Numbered from the stretch's first letter, positions 5,396 through 13,699 are shown. The stretch: 15,391 nucleotides of DNA from JASFBA01 sp036172265 (GCA_036172265.1 JASFBA010000024.1:1-15391); one strand, 5' to 3'. The notes: generated from the sequence alone by a model not told the origin. A program made the numbers and translations.

Positions 5396-7117
5396 ATGGC
5401 CGTATTTCAGGGTATCGGACTGTCCAGGGGAATCGCCATCGGGCCGGCCTTCCTCTACCGGCCGGCCCCGCTGGAGGTGAGCCGAAGGCGAGCGGGAAAG
5501 GTCGTAGAAGAGATGTCCCGCTTCGAAGGCGCCCTGCAACACGTCCAATCCCATTTACGGGCCCTGCGGGCGGCCATCCCTTCCGCTTTGCGTCCGGAGA
5601 CCGACCGCCTTCTGGAGGCTCAGGTGCTCCTGCTGGCGGATCCAGCCCTGGTAGACCGCACCCGAGGCGGCATCCTGGAGGGCCGGCCGGCCGAACAGGC
5701 TTGGCAGGAAGCGGTGGAATCGTACCTTTCGATCTTTGCCTCCATCCAGGCCGAGGACCTGCGGGCCCGGGCAGCCGACCTGCATGACGTGGGGCGTAGC
5801 GTGTTGGCCGCTCTGCTGGGGCACCCGGACGCGGCCCTCTTTCCCGCTACTCGGGGAGCGATCCTGGCGGCCGAAATGTTGGGGCCCAGCGAAGCCCTGC
5901 AACTGGCCGCTCATCCCCCGCGAGGGCTGTGCCTGGCCCGGGGCACGCCGACGGCCCCGGTGGCCGTCGTGGCCCGGCGGTTAGAACTGCCGGCGGTCAT
6001 CGGCCTAGGGGAGGATTTCCTGCGGCAGGTTCAGAACGGCCAGACCGTTGTGGTAGACGGCAGTACGGGCCTAGTCGAGGTGGAACCGGAAGCGGAGGTG
6101 CTGGCCTATTACCGCGAACGGCAGCGCCTGCTCCAGGAGGCCCGGCCGATCCGGGATGCGAGCGCACCGGCCGTAACCGCCGACGGCTGGCGAGTGGATG
6201 TCCGTGTAGACCTGGAGCAGCCGGCCGGGCTGCTTTCAGCACTGGCTAGCGGGGCGGAGGGAATCGGCCTGGCCCGCACCGATTTCCTTTTCCTGGGGAA
6301 AGAATCGCCTCCCAACGAGGAGGAGCAGACGGAAGCGTACCGCCGCCTTCTGGAACAGGCCCCGGCCGGCCGGGCCTTTTTCTGTACCCTCTCTGCCGGC
6401 CCGGAAATGCCGCTTCCCTTTGCCGCCGAGCCGGAACTGCGCAACCCCTTGCTGGGGTTGCGGGGCGTGCGCCTCTCTCTGGCCTACCTTTCCGCCTTTC
6501 GCGAACAACTGCGGGCCATCCTGCGGGCCGGAGTCGGTCGGCCTATCGGGGTGGTCTTTCCCATGGTTGAGACCCTGGCCGAACTGCGCGCCGCCCTGGA
6601 GTGGCTGGAACGCGCCCGGCTGGACCTGCAAAACGCCGGCCTTCCCCAGGCCCAGGATGTGGAAACCGCCCTGCTCCTCCAGACACCGCTTGCCGTCCTG
6701 GGGTTGGAGGCACTCGCCGGGGAGGAGGTCGGTTTCTTCCTGGACCTGGATCGGCTGACCGAATACCTGACGGCCTGTGACCGGAGAAATCTACGGGTGG
6801 CCCACCTCTTCCGCCCGTTGCATCCCGTAGTGTTGCACATGGTGCAGGGAGCGGTGGAGACGGCGCACCGCCGAGGTCGGAGGCTGGATGTCTGCGGGGA
6901 ATCGGCCGGCAGTCCCGGTGCGGTGGTCCTTCTCCTGGGGTTGGGCGTGGACGGCTTCTGTCTGCCGGCTGAGCGCATCGCCGGAGTCAAGTTGCTGCTG
7001 GCGCGCCTGAGCATCCCGGAAGCCCGGTCTCTGGCCAAAGAAGCCCTCTCTAGGTCGAGCGCCGCTGAGGTGGAAAGCCTGGTGGAGGCTTTTGGGGAAT
7101 CCCGGATGCCCCGGTAA
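5396..7117 (+). CDS. Enzyme I (PtsI)-like protein with lost catalytic residues
   Basis: A 573-residue homologue of PEP-protein phosphotransferase Enzyme I (usual length about 575), with GGGGGACC before the ATG. The whole fold is present: N-terminal GIGLSRGIAIGPAFLY, the helical HPr-binding region, the swivelling domain (ARRLELPAVIG) and the C-terminal PEP-binding barrel (GIGLARTDFLFLG, NPLLGLRGVRL, VVFPMVET, VCGESAG). By my alignment to E. coli Enzyme I the phospho-accepting His189 is Pro188. The metal ligands Glu431 and Asp455 are Gln429 and Arg453, Asn454 is Asp452, and the PEP-binding Arg332 is Cys330. Conserved are the equivalents of Arg296 (Arg294), Arg358 (Arg356) and Cys502 (Cys500). 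It therefore should not transfer phosphate and is probably a PEP- or protein-binding regulator. No HPr or Enzyme II is in the window. It is the last gene of the glycosyltransferase operon, 15 bases after the second methyltransferase, and converges with the YbbR gene. Confidence 0.88.
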   Translation: MAVFQGIGLSRGIAIGPAFLYRPAPLEVSRRRAGKVVEEMSRFEGALQHVQSHLRALRAAIPSALRPETDRLLEAQVLLLADPALVDRTRGGILEGRPAEQAWQEAVESYLSIFASIQAEDLRARAADLHDVGRSVLAALLGHPDAALFPATRGAILAAEMLGPSEALQLAAHPPRGLCLARGTPTAPVAVVARRLELPAVIGLGEDFLRQVQNGQTVVVDGSTGLVEVEPEAEVLAYYRERQRLLQEARPIRDASAPAVTADGWRVDVRVDLEQPAGLLSALASGAEGIGLARTDFLFLGKESPPNEEEQTEAYRRLLEQAPAGRAFFCTLSAGPEMPLPFAAEPELRNPLLGLRGVRLSLAYLSAFREQLRAILRAGVGRPIGVVFPMVETLAELRAALEWLERARLDLQNAGLPQAQDVETALLLQTPLAVLGLEALAGEEVGFFLDLDRLTEYLTACDRRNLRVAHLFRPLHPVVLHMVQGAVETAHRRGRRLDVCGESAGSPGAVVLLLGLGVDGFCLPAERIAGVKLLLARLSIPEARSLAKEALSRSSAAEVESLVEAFGESRMPR

Positions 7118-7128
7118 GGGAGCAGTTC

Positions 7129-8502
7129 CTACTTCTTCCCGCTTGTCGGCCGGCCGCCTCGGGCTATAAAGGTCAGGATCGGCGCGGGCGAAGGGGTGGG
7201 GCTGGGGACGGACGTGGGGATCGCCGTGGGGGTCGGGGTCGGCGTGGGGGTAGGAGTGGGGGTGGCCGGCCGCTCGATGATCACGTGAACGGTAGAGGTT
7301 TCGGTCGGTCGGACCTCGATTCCGGCCGGAACGGTGAAGGTAACCGGCAGGTCGTACTCTCCGGCGTCCAGGCCGCTCAGATCCACCTGGGCCCAGAGGT
7401 GGTCCAGCGCCAACCCCTCCAGGGCCTCCAGCGGCCCCTGTATGACCACCCGGAGCCAGGTCGGCTCCCAGGAGGCCCGCAGGCCTTCTCCCAGGCCCGT
7501 GGCCCGCACCGGGAGCGAAAGGTGCAGCAGAGGGGTGATGCTCCCAAAGTGCACTGTCACCGTCACCCGGTCGGGGGAATTGATCAGAGAGACGTTGGGG
7601 GGCACATTCAATCCCACCGTTTGGCTGAAATCCTGGCTACGTCCGGAGATGTCCACCGGCAACGTCTCCAGGTAGGGCACCTGGGTCAGGATGGCCGGGT
7701 CCCCGCTGAAGATGGTCACCATATCGGGGAAAACCTCGACGGCATGGAGGTAGAAACCGGCGGCCGGTTGTCCCCAAGTGACCGGCACTACCGAGACGGC
7801 ACGGTGTCCGCCTTGGAGGGCGATGGGCACGGTCACGGTGAAGGTGGTAGGAACGACCGTGACGCCGCCGACCTCGTTTCCGGCGGCATCCACCGCCACC
7901 GCGGACAGGGGGGCGTTTTCCAAAGAGGCCACCCGGCCGGCCAGATCCACGCGAATCTGCACGCCGGCCACCAGTTGCATCCGACTTCCGGGGCCCTGCA
8001 CCAAAGCACGGCTGGGGACGACCAGGGGCGTGCCCACAATGTAGGGCAGTCCCGGCTGTCCCTGCAGGCGCACTTTGATCGGCAGGAGCGTCCGTTGGAC
8101 TTCTTCAACCCGCACCTGGACCTTTTCCGGACGGACCGTCCAGGCACGGACCACCTGCCGGGTTTCCACCTGGACGCGAAGTTCGTAGATCCCGGGCTCG
8201 GCAATCGGGCTCAGGTCCAGGTAAAGGCGAAAGTCATCGGCCGAGAGGTGTGTGGCCTGCGGAGCAAAGACGGTGAGAGAGGCCGAGGGCAGGATCGGCA
8301 GGGGAATGCCCCGCTCGTCGGTCAAGATAAAGTTGGAACGCAGGCCCTGGGCCTGTAGAGGAACCTCCTCGAACTGGAACTGCATCTCCGGATTCCGGCT
8401 GATCGTCACATAGACCCAGACCACCCAAGCCAGGATCAGAGCGACCAGCAGGCGGAAGAAATGGGTACGGGTCGGACGGTAGCGCTGGAGAAACGCCCTC
8501 AT
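7129..8502 (-). CDS. cdaR: YbbR-domain protein, CdaR-like regulator of CdaA
   Basis: The 457-residue product has one N-terminal transmembrane segment (about 16-33) after a basic cytoplasmic start, then about 380 residues of extracytoplasmic beta-rich sequence, which I read as four YbbR-type repeats (for example VTVFAPQ, ALVQGPGS, VTIFSGDP and VVIQGP turns about 80-90 residues apart). A Thr-Pro tail of about 40 residues ends in a basic GKK. In Firmicutes, CdaR binds CdaA and tunes c-di-AMP synthesis. The same pairing here, with an ATGA overlap of start and stop codons with the cdaA gene, makes that role likely. The Pro/Thr tail is not part of the family's usual architecture and may reach into or across the cell wall. 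The symbol is assigned by context more than by sequence identity. Confidence 0.85.
   Translation of the reverse strand: MRAFLQRYRPTRTHFFRLLVALILAWVVWVYVTISRNPEMQFQFEEVPLQAQGLRSNFILTDERGIPLPILPSASLTVFAPQATHLSADDFRLYLDLSPIAEPGIYELRVQVETRQVVRAWTVRPEKVQVRVEEVQRTLLPIKVRLQGQPGLPYIVGTPLVVPSRALVQGPGSRMQLVAGVQIRVDLAGRVASLENAPLSAVAVDAAGNEVGGVTVVPTTFTVTVPIALQGGHRAVSVVPVTWGQPAAGFYLHAVEVFPDMVTIFSGDPAILTQVPYLETLPVDISGRSQDFSQTVGLNVPPNVSLINSPDRVTVTVHFGSITPLLHLSLPVRATGLGEGLRASWEPTWLRVVIQGPLEALEGLALDHLWAQVDLSGLDAGEYDLPVTFTVPAGIEVRPTETSTVHVIIERPATPTPTPTPTPTPTAIPTSVPSPTPSPAPILTFIARGGRPTSGKK
7228..7262 (+). other. Potential G-quadruplex motif in the YbbR tail
   Basis: On the plus strand, the template for the minus-strand YbbR gene, four runs of four or five guanines (7228-7232, 7235-7238, 7246-7250, 7258-7262) are separated by loops of 2, 7 and 7 bases, with two further G4 runs just upstream (7204-7207, 7216-7219). 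This fits the canonical G-quadruplex pattern. It arises from Pro and Thr codons, so it may have no selected role, but it could slow transcription near the 3' end of the operon. Confidence 0.5.
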
Positions 8503-9314
8503 ACCTTCCCTCTCCTGGGAAAGGCCCGTACTTCATGCAGGTGAAGGAGGGCCTCCAGCAAGCCGGTGAGTTTCTCCCGATCCAGCCAGCGCACCATACG
8601 TCCCCGCTGAGCCACAGAGATCGCGCCGGTCTCTTCGGAGACGACCACGGCGATGGCATCGGTCGCCTCGCTGATGCCGATGGCGGCCCGGTGTCGCATG
8701 CCGTACTGATAACTATCGAGCACATCCTCGCTCAAGGGCAGGACACAGCCGGCCGCCAGGATTTGGCTTCCGCGCACCAGGGCGGCCCCATCGTGGAGCG
8801 GGGCGTTCGGGTAAAAGATAGATTGCAACAGCCGGGCGGAAAGCCGGGCATCCAGGCGAACGCCGCGCTCGGCATATTCGTCCAGGCGGATGGAGCGCTC
8901 CAGCACGATCAGGGCGCCGACGCGCCGGTAGGAAAGTTCGACGCAGGCCAGGGCGATCTCGGCGATGGTCTCGTGCATCTCCTGGGCAGCCGAGGGACTC
9001 CATGGGCGTTTGGACCAGGGGCCGCCATGGCCCAGATTCTCCAAGGCCCGACGCAGTTCCGGCTGAAAGAGCACCGGGATCATAATGATCATGGCCGGCA
9101 GGGCGTTATCGAGCAGCCAGCCCAAGGTGGTCAGATTGAACGCCGAGCGCAGGACCAGGGTCAACAGGAGGACGATGAGCAGCCCCCGTAACAAAGGGAT
9201 GGCCCGGGTGCCCTGGAGGACGGTCAGAAGGAAGTAAAAAAGGAGCGCAACCAGGAGGATATCCAGGAGGTTGCTCAGGTCGAGGCGGGAAAGCAGCCAG
9301 AGGATCTGCGCCAT
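8499..9314 (-). CDS. cdaA: Diadenylate cyclase CdaA (c-di-AMP synthase)
   Basis: The enzyme condenses two ATP into the second messenger c-di-AMP, which controls potassium and osmolyte transport and cell-wall homeostasis. The 271-residue length is normal for CdaA. Three hydrophobic segments (about 14-33, 41-57 and 66-82) form the membrane part, followed by a short coiled region and the DAC domain. The catalytic DGA motif is at 175-177 (PLHDGAAL) and the RHR motif at 207-209 (YGMRHRAAIG), with the family end-motif SEETG at 226-230. The start ATG has GAGGAGAAG upstream. It sits 12 bases after the TPR gene and overlaps the YbbR gene start by 4 bases. In many Firmicutes the order is cdaA-cdaR-glmM; here no glmM follows, since the next gene converges on the operon. 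Confidence 0.95.
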   Translation of the reverse strand: MAQILWLLSRLDLSNLLDILLVALLFYFLLTVLQGTRAIPLLRGLLIVLLLTLVLRSAFNLTTLGWLLDNALPAMIIMIPVLFQPELRRALENLGHGGPWSKRPWSPSAAQEMHETIAEIALACVELSYRRVGALIVLERSIRLDEYAERGVRLDARLSARLLQSIFYPNAPLHDGAALVRGSQILAAGCVLPLSEDVLDSYQYGMRHRAAIGISEATDAIAVVVSEETGAISVAQRGRMVRWLDREKLTGLLEALLHLHEVRAFPRRGKV

Positions 9315-9326
9315 CGGTCTTCTCCT

Positions 9327-12300
9327 CTAGCCGGAAGCGTCCGCCTGAACCCCGGTCAGGGCTTCTTCCTCCTGGATACGCCTGGCCACCTCGGCGTTGT
9401 CCGGTTCCAGACGGAGCAGGCGACGGTACAGGCGCAGGGCCTGGCCGTGTTCGCCCCGGGACGCCAGCAGGTCGGCCAATTCTCGCAGGGCCCAGCGGTC
9501 CTGGGGATCGAGCGCCAGAACCTGATGCAGGGCGGCTATGGATGTTTCGGCATCTTTCCTTCGCCGGGCGATACGGGCGATATTGCGCTGCTCCTCCAGG
9601 GCATCGGCCAGTCGGCCGGCCAGGATGTGCAGGTTGACCAGTTGCTGACGGGCGGCCACATCCTCCGGGGACAGGCGCACGATACGGTCATAGACCTGGT
9701 AGGAGCGGTCATGGCGGCCCAGGGTCCAATAGACATCGGCCATCTCCTGGAGGCTGGCCACCGCTTCCTCGATCAGGCCGCGCTTCTGCTGCAGTTCGGC
9801 CACCGCCTCCAGTTCTTCCAATCCCTTATCCACGTATCCCCGGCGGATGTAAAGGCGGCTCAGGTGTTTGCGAACGGCGATGTTGTTGGGGGCCAGGCGA
9901 ACCATATGCTGGTAGATCTCCAGGGCGCGATCCAGTTGCTTGGTCTGCTCATAGTGCTGGGCCAGTTCGTTCAATTCGGCCAGGGCCTGTTTCAAGTTGC
10001 CCTGGCGGAAGTAGAGGTCGGCCAGTTTGGTGCCGGTTTCCCGGTCGAAGGGGTGGGCAGATTTGGCCTGGTTCAATGCAGCGATGGCCTGGTCCATCCG
10101 GCCGGCCTTGGTATGGGCTTCGGCCAGCCAGTGATAGAAGGTCAACGGAGTGGGTACGGCAGCGAAATCGGGCAGGCCGGGCTCGGCCTCCGAAGGCGCC
10201 AGCACCTTGGCCCACTCCAGACCCTGCTCCAGAACGCGGATGGCCTCCTCCGGACGCCCCAGAAGGAGGTATGCTTCGGCCAGGGCACGGCAGAGGCGGA
10301 GTTGCAGGGGATCGCTCGGCTCCGGGCCGAAACGGCGGTAGGCCCGCTGGAAGTTTTCCAGCGCTTCGCTGAGGAGGCCGGCCTGACGTTTCAGCAGGCC
10401 CAGGGCGTAGTAAAGAAACGGGCTTTCCTGCAGGAGAAGCGCATCTCGGTACTCCTTCTCGACCGTCAGAGCGGCCTCGTGGTCCTGTTCGGCTCGCCGA
10501 AGGACGGTGGCGAGCGATTCCCAGAAGGCCCTCTCCTCGCCCAACTGGGCCAGGGCCACGTTGACCCGGGTCAGGGCGCAGGTGTCCTGGGGATCCAACT
10601 GCAGGGCACGGCGCAGTTCCCCCAGGGCCGCATCGGGACGGTCCATCTTCAGGAGGAAAAGGCCGTATTCGAGGTAGACCTCCTTATCTTCCGGAGCCAG
10701 GGCCCTCACCTCGCGGAAGGTCTCTATGGCCCGACCGGTCTGGCCCAGGCGGAAGTAGGACTGGGCCAGTTGTATCTTTTCCCGGACGGCCTCTTCCGTT
10801 TGGCCGAGTTCGAGGAGCAGGTCGGCCAGGTGGCTGCGGGTGGGGACGGCATCTGGGGAGAGGGCCAGCATCGCCCGGTATACCTCCACCGCCCTTTCCT
10901 TCTCCTCGCGGGCCAGGTAGGTCTGGGCCAAGGCCTGGTACTTGGCCAGGGCCATTTCCGGCCGGTCCTGGCGTTCGTAGATCTCGGCCAGGCGCAGGTG
11001 GATGGGCAGGTAATCTGGAGCCTGGACGATGACCTCGCAACAGGCGTCAATGGCCGCGTTGAAAAGGCCCCTTTCCAGGTAGATGCGACTGGCTTGGACG
11101 AGTTCCTGCACCGGCTCTTCCAGGCCGCTGGTATCGAGTTCCCGCACCGGCAATTGCACCGGCACCGGCGGGACGATGGCCAGGGCTTCCTCCAGCGGCT
11201 TGACCGTGACCGGGGCAGGCGGGCCGGCCGGGAAAGCGGCCTCGGTCCGGCCGGCGGCGCGCAGGAAATCGGTGATGGGACGCAGGGTGCCTTCTGTGAG
11301 GGGAGGGATGGAGGGGGCGGCCTCCTCCACGGCCATCTCCTCGGCCGGCTCCCCACGAACCCGCCCCTCGATGGCCGGCAAGATGCCCGTCCCCAACTGG
11401 CGCAATTTCTCGAACATGCTCCGCTCGGTAAGTTCCTGCGCCCGCCGACGAAACTCGTCCGTGCGCCCCTGCTTCCAGCGTTTGCTCTGCAAAAAACCGG
11501 CCAGGGTAGCGTAAAGCGAAGCGGCCCGGGCCAGGTCTTTTCGGCGCTCGTGGACATCCGCTGCCGCCTCGTACATCTGGATCAGGTCCTCCACCGCCTC
11601 CCGTCCGATGCTCTGCAGGTCTACCAGATGGATGGCCCGCTCAAACTCCTGAGCCGCCTGGTCCAACTGCCCCAGGTCGCGGTAACATTCCCCCAAGGCA
11701 TAATGGCTGGAAAGGGCAAATTCGTCGTCGCCGGTAGCATCCTGGAGAAGGCCTACTGCCTCCTGGAGACGGCCGACTTCCTTGTAAAGGAGGCCCAGGC
11801 TGTAGAGGACGTCGGCCCGGCGGAGTCCCCCTTGGACGGCCCGTTCATAGAGCCGGAGTGCCCCTTCCAAGTCACCCCGCTCCTGATGTTCTGCGGCCTC
11901 GCGGGCCCATTCTTCCAATTGATAGGTGCTGACCACGGCCGCCGGGGCGGTTTCCACGGGAACCTCTCCCCGTTCCTTACGGGCGGCGACCTCCCGCCGC
12001 AGGCGGAAGAGGAGTTCCTTGACCTGGCGGTTATCCGGGGCCAATTTGAGCGTCTCCTCGCCCAGGGCCATGGCCTCATCCAGCCGGCCCTGGCGAAAGA
12101 GCAACCGTACCCGTTCGGTCTGTACGCGCACCGCACTGGGACGGTCGCCTGCCCGAAGGTAGAGACTGGCCAGGCGGTTCAGTACCTCGTCATCCTGGGG
12201 AAGAAGTTTCTCCAGGCGCTCCAGCACGGCGATCGCCTGGGGAACCTTGCGGTGAAGCACGTGCAGATCGCTCAGGCGGAGCAGCACCTCCCGCGCCTGG

Positions 12301-12578
12301 GCCAGATCCTTGCCCTGGATGTAACTTTCGGCCAGCCGCTCCAGAATCACCGGGTCTTCCGGAGTCTCCTGCTGGAGTTTCCGGTAGACCTCCTGGGCCT
12401 CCTTCCAGCGCTGCAGCCCGGCATAGGCGGCGGCGATGCCCAGCCGTGCATCCATGTCCTCGGGGAATTCGGCTGCGGCACGCTGATACTCCCTCAGCGC
12501 GGCTGCCCACTGCTGCTTTTGGGCAAGTTCCTGGGCCCGCTTCATGGCAGCGTTGTAAATCCCCCGGTTGCCGGCCAT
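9327..12578 (-). CDS. Large TPR-repeat protein upstream of cdaA
   Basis: A 1083-residue, probably cytoplasmic protein made almost entirely of tetratricopeptide repeats; no signal peptide or membrane segment is seen. The ATG at 12578 is preferred because GGGAG lies 8 bases upstream and the protein then begins directly with a repeat helix; an in-frame start at 12638 would place 20 extra codons across a strong hairpin. The repeats show the usual pattern (W..AL..Y..A....P.....R..LA..Y) in two blocks, about 1-390 and 480-1083. A Pro/Glu/Ala-rich linker without repeats joins them. TPR solenoids bind partner proteins; no enzymatic domain is visible. The 12-base spacing to cdaA implies shared transcription and a possible role as a scaffold or regulator near the cyclase. 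A 1065-codon open frame on the opposite strand is a codon-bias shadow. Confidence 0.88.
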   Translation of the reverse strand: MAGNRGIYNAAMKRAQELAQKQQWAAALREYQRAAAEFPEDMDARLGIAAAYAGLQRWKEAQEVYRKLQQETPEDPVILERLAESYIQGKDLAQAREVLLRLSDLHVLHRKVPQAIAVLERLEKLLPQDDEVLNRLASLYLRAGDRPSAVRVQTERVRLLFRQGRLDEAMALGEETLKLAPDNRQVKELLFRLRREVAARKERGEVPVETAPAAVVSTYQLEEWAREAAEHQERGDLEGALRLYERAVQGGLRRADVLYSLGLLYKEVGRLQEAVGLLQDATGDDEFALSSHYALGECYRDLGQLDQAAQEFERAIHLVDLQSIGREAVEDLIQMYEAAADVHERRKDLARAASLYATLAGFLQSKRWKQGRTDEFRRRAQELTERSMFEKLRQLGTGILPAIEGRVRGEPAEEMAVEEAAPSIPPLTEGTLRPITDFLRAAGRTEAAFPAGPPAPVTVKPLEEALAIVPPVPVQLPVRELDTSGLEEPVQELVQASRIYLERGLFNAAIDACCEVIVQAPDYLPIHLRLAEIYERQDRPEMALAKYQALAQTYLAREEKERAVEVYRAMLALSPDAVPTRSHLADLLLELGQTEEAVREKIQLAQSYFRLGQTGRAIETFREVRALAPEDKEVYLEYGLFLLKMDRPDAALGELRRALQLDPQDTCALTRVNVALAQLGEERAFWESLATVLRRAEQDHEAALTVEKEYRDALLLQESPFLYYALGLLKRQAGLLSEALENFQRAYRRFGPEPSDPLQLRLCRALAEAYLLLGRPEEAIRVLEQGLEWAKVLAPSEAEPGLPDFAAVPTPLTFYHWLAEAHTKAGRMDQAIAALNQAKSAHPFDRETGTKLADLYFRQGNLKQALAELNELAQHYEQTKQLDRALEIYQHMVRLAPNNIAVRKHLSRLYIRRGYVDKGLEELEAVAELQQKRGLIEEAVASLQEMADVYWTLGRHDRSYQVYDRIVRLSPEDVAARQQLVNLHILAGRLADALEEQRNIARIARRRKDAETSIAALHQVLALDPQDRWALRELADLLASRGEHGQALRLYRRLLRLEPDNAEVARRIQEEEALTGVQADASG

Positions 12579-12595
12579 TTCTCTATCTCCCGCTG

Positions 12596-12624
12596 GGTAG
12601 GCGAAGGCTGTGCTTTCGCCTACC
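12596..12624 (-). other. Stem-loop between argF and the TPR gene
   Basis: A perfect 10-bp inverted repeat (GGTAGGCGAA at 12596-12605, TTCGCCTACC at 12615-12624) with a 9-base loop, extendable by a G-T and a G-C pair. It lies in the 78-base gap between the argF stop and the TPR start, about 10 bases before the TPR ribosome-binding site. No T-run follows in either direction. It may be a weak terminator or an mRNA processing/stability element that sets differential expression of argF and the downstream operon. Confidence 0.55.
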
Positions 12625-12656
12625 TGCAAACACCTCACCCATAAGTTTTCGGATAT

Positions 12657-13592
12657 CTACTCCAGTGCCCCGACCAGTTCTACCAGAAGCGCCTTCTGCA
12701 CGTGCAGGCGGTTCTCGGCTTCGTCCAGGACGACCGAGTGCGGTCCGTCGAGCACCTCGTCGGTGATCTCTTCGCCCCGATGGGCCGGCAAGCAATGTTC
12801 CACGATCACATCCGGCCGGGCCCGGGCCACCAGGGCGGCATTGACCTGATAAGGGGCAAAGACCTTCCGTCGAACTTCCGCTTCTTCCTCCTGGCCCATA
12901 CTGGCCCAGACATCGGTGTAGAGAACATCGGCCCCCTGGACGGCCTCGGCCGGGTCGTGGACGATGTGCAGGGCACTGCCGCTTTCCTGGGCCAGACGGC
13001 GGGCCCGCTCCACCACCTCCCGGCGCGGCTCATAGCCGGGCGGACAGGCCGCCCAGAAGTCCACCCCCAGCATGGCACAGGTCAGCATCAGGCTGTGACA
13101 GACGTTGTTGCCGTCGCCGATGAAGGAGAACTTGAGCCCCTCCAGCCGGCCCTTGTGCTCCCAAACGGTCAAGAGGTCGGCCAGGGCTTGGCAGGGGTGC
13201 TCCAGGTCCGAAAGGCCGTTGATAACAGGGATGGAGGCATACTCGGCCAGGGTAACGACGGTGCTATGGGCAAAAGTCCGGGCCATGATGAGGTCGGCCC
13301 AACGCGAGAGGTTGCGGGCCACATCGGGCACCGTTTCGCGCACGCCGAGTTTGATGTCGGCCGGCCCCAGGTAGATGGCGTGGCCGCCCAGGTGGGTCAT
13401 ACCGGCCTCGAAGGTGTAGCGAGTGCGGAGGGAGGGCTTTTCAAAGATCATGGCCAAGGTCTTCCCGGCCAGGAACGGCCGGTTTCCCCTGCCCTTCCAC
13501 TCGGCCTTGAGTTCCTGCGCCCGCCGGAAGAGGTGGAGGACCTCCTCCCGGTTCAGATCGGCTATGCTGACCAGATCGCGCCCCTTGAGCAT
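12657..13592 (-). CDS. argF: Ornithine carbamoyltransferase
   Basis: The enzyme joins carbamoyl phosphate and ornithine to give citrulline, the sixth step of arginine biosynthesis, in the cytoplasm, usually as a homotrimer. The 311-residue length is typical. The carbamoyl-phosphate loop is SLRTR (54-58) within FEKPSLRTRYTFE, with Leu in place of the more common Thr. HPCQ is at 132-135, the ornithine-binding SMG loop lies in DVWASMGQE (227-235), and the catalytic HCLP is at 266-269, followed by AHRGEEI. The SMG loop and HCLPAHRG favour ornithine over acetylornithine or aspartate as substrate. AAGGAG lies about 8 bases upstream of the ATG. No other arginine gene is in the window, so it is a detached member of the pathway. 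It may be read through into the TPR-cdaA operon. Either a biosynthetic or a catabolic (arginine deiminase) role is possible; biosynthetic is more likely as no arcA or arcC is adjacent. Confidence 0.95.
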   Translation of the reverse strand: MLKGRDLVSIADLNREEVLHLFRRAQELKAEWKGRGNRPFLAGKTLAMIFEKPSLRTRYTFEAGMTHLGGHAIYLGPADIKLGVRETVPDVARNLSRWADLIMARTFAHSTVVTLAEYASIPVINGLSDLEHPCQALADLLTVWEHKGRLEGLKFSFIGDGNNVCHSLMLTCAMLGVDFWAACPPGYEPRREVVERARRLAQESGSALHIVHDPAEAVQGADVLYTDVWASMGQEEEAEVRRKVFAPYQVNAALVARARPDVIVEHCLPAHRGEEITDEVLDGPHSVVLDEAENRLHVQKALLVELVGALE

Positions 13593-13646
13593 CTCCGGCT
13601 CCTTTTCTATCGAATACGAAAACCTTCTTTTGTCCGCGCAAACTTC

Positions 13647-13675
13647 AGTATACTACACAAGGGCCGTCTGCGCAA
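13647..13675 (-). promoter_or_regulatory. Candidate promoter of argF
   Basis: Read on the minus strand: TTGCGC (13670-13675), a 17-base spacer, TATACT (13647-13652). Transcription would start about 48 bases ahead of the argF ATG. The -35 hexamer is the same as that proposed for the glycosyltransferase operon. No clear ARG box was seen. GCGCAAA occurs again at 13636-13642, so the motif flanks the -10 as a direct repeat and may have a regulatory role. Confidence 0.6.
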
Positions 13676-13699
13676 ATAAAGTTGCCAAGGAGTGAGGAA

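Noticed and set aside
7285..8358. A 357-codon plus-strand frame opposite the YbbR gene
   Set aside because: It is rich in His, Gly, Arg and Gln with no domain, and lies opposite a gene with clear family repeats.
9447..12644. A 1065-codon open frame on the plus strand opposite the TPR gene
   Set aside because: It mirrors the TPR gene almost end to end, is rich in Gln, Gly, Leu and Phe as expected from reversed Leu/Ala/Glu codons, shows no domain, and has no separate ribosome-binding site or promoter. It is a codon-bias shadow, though unusually long.
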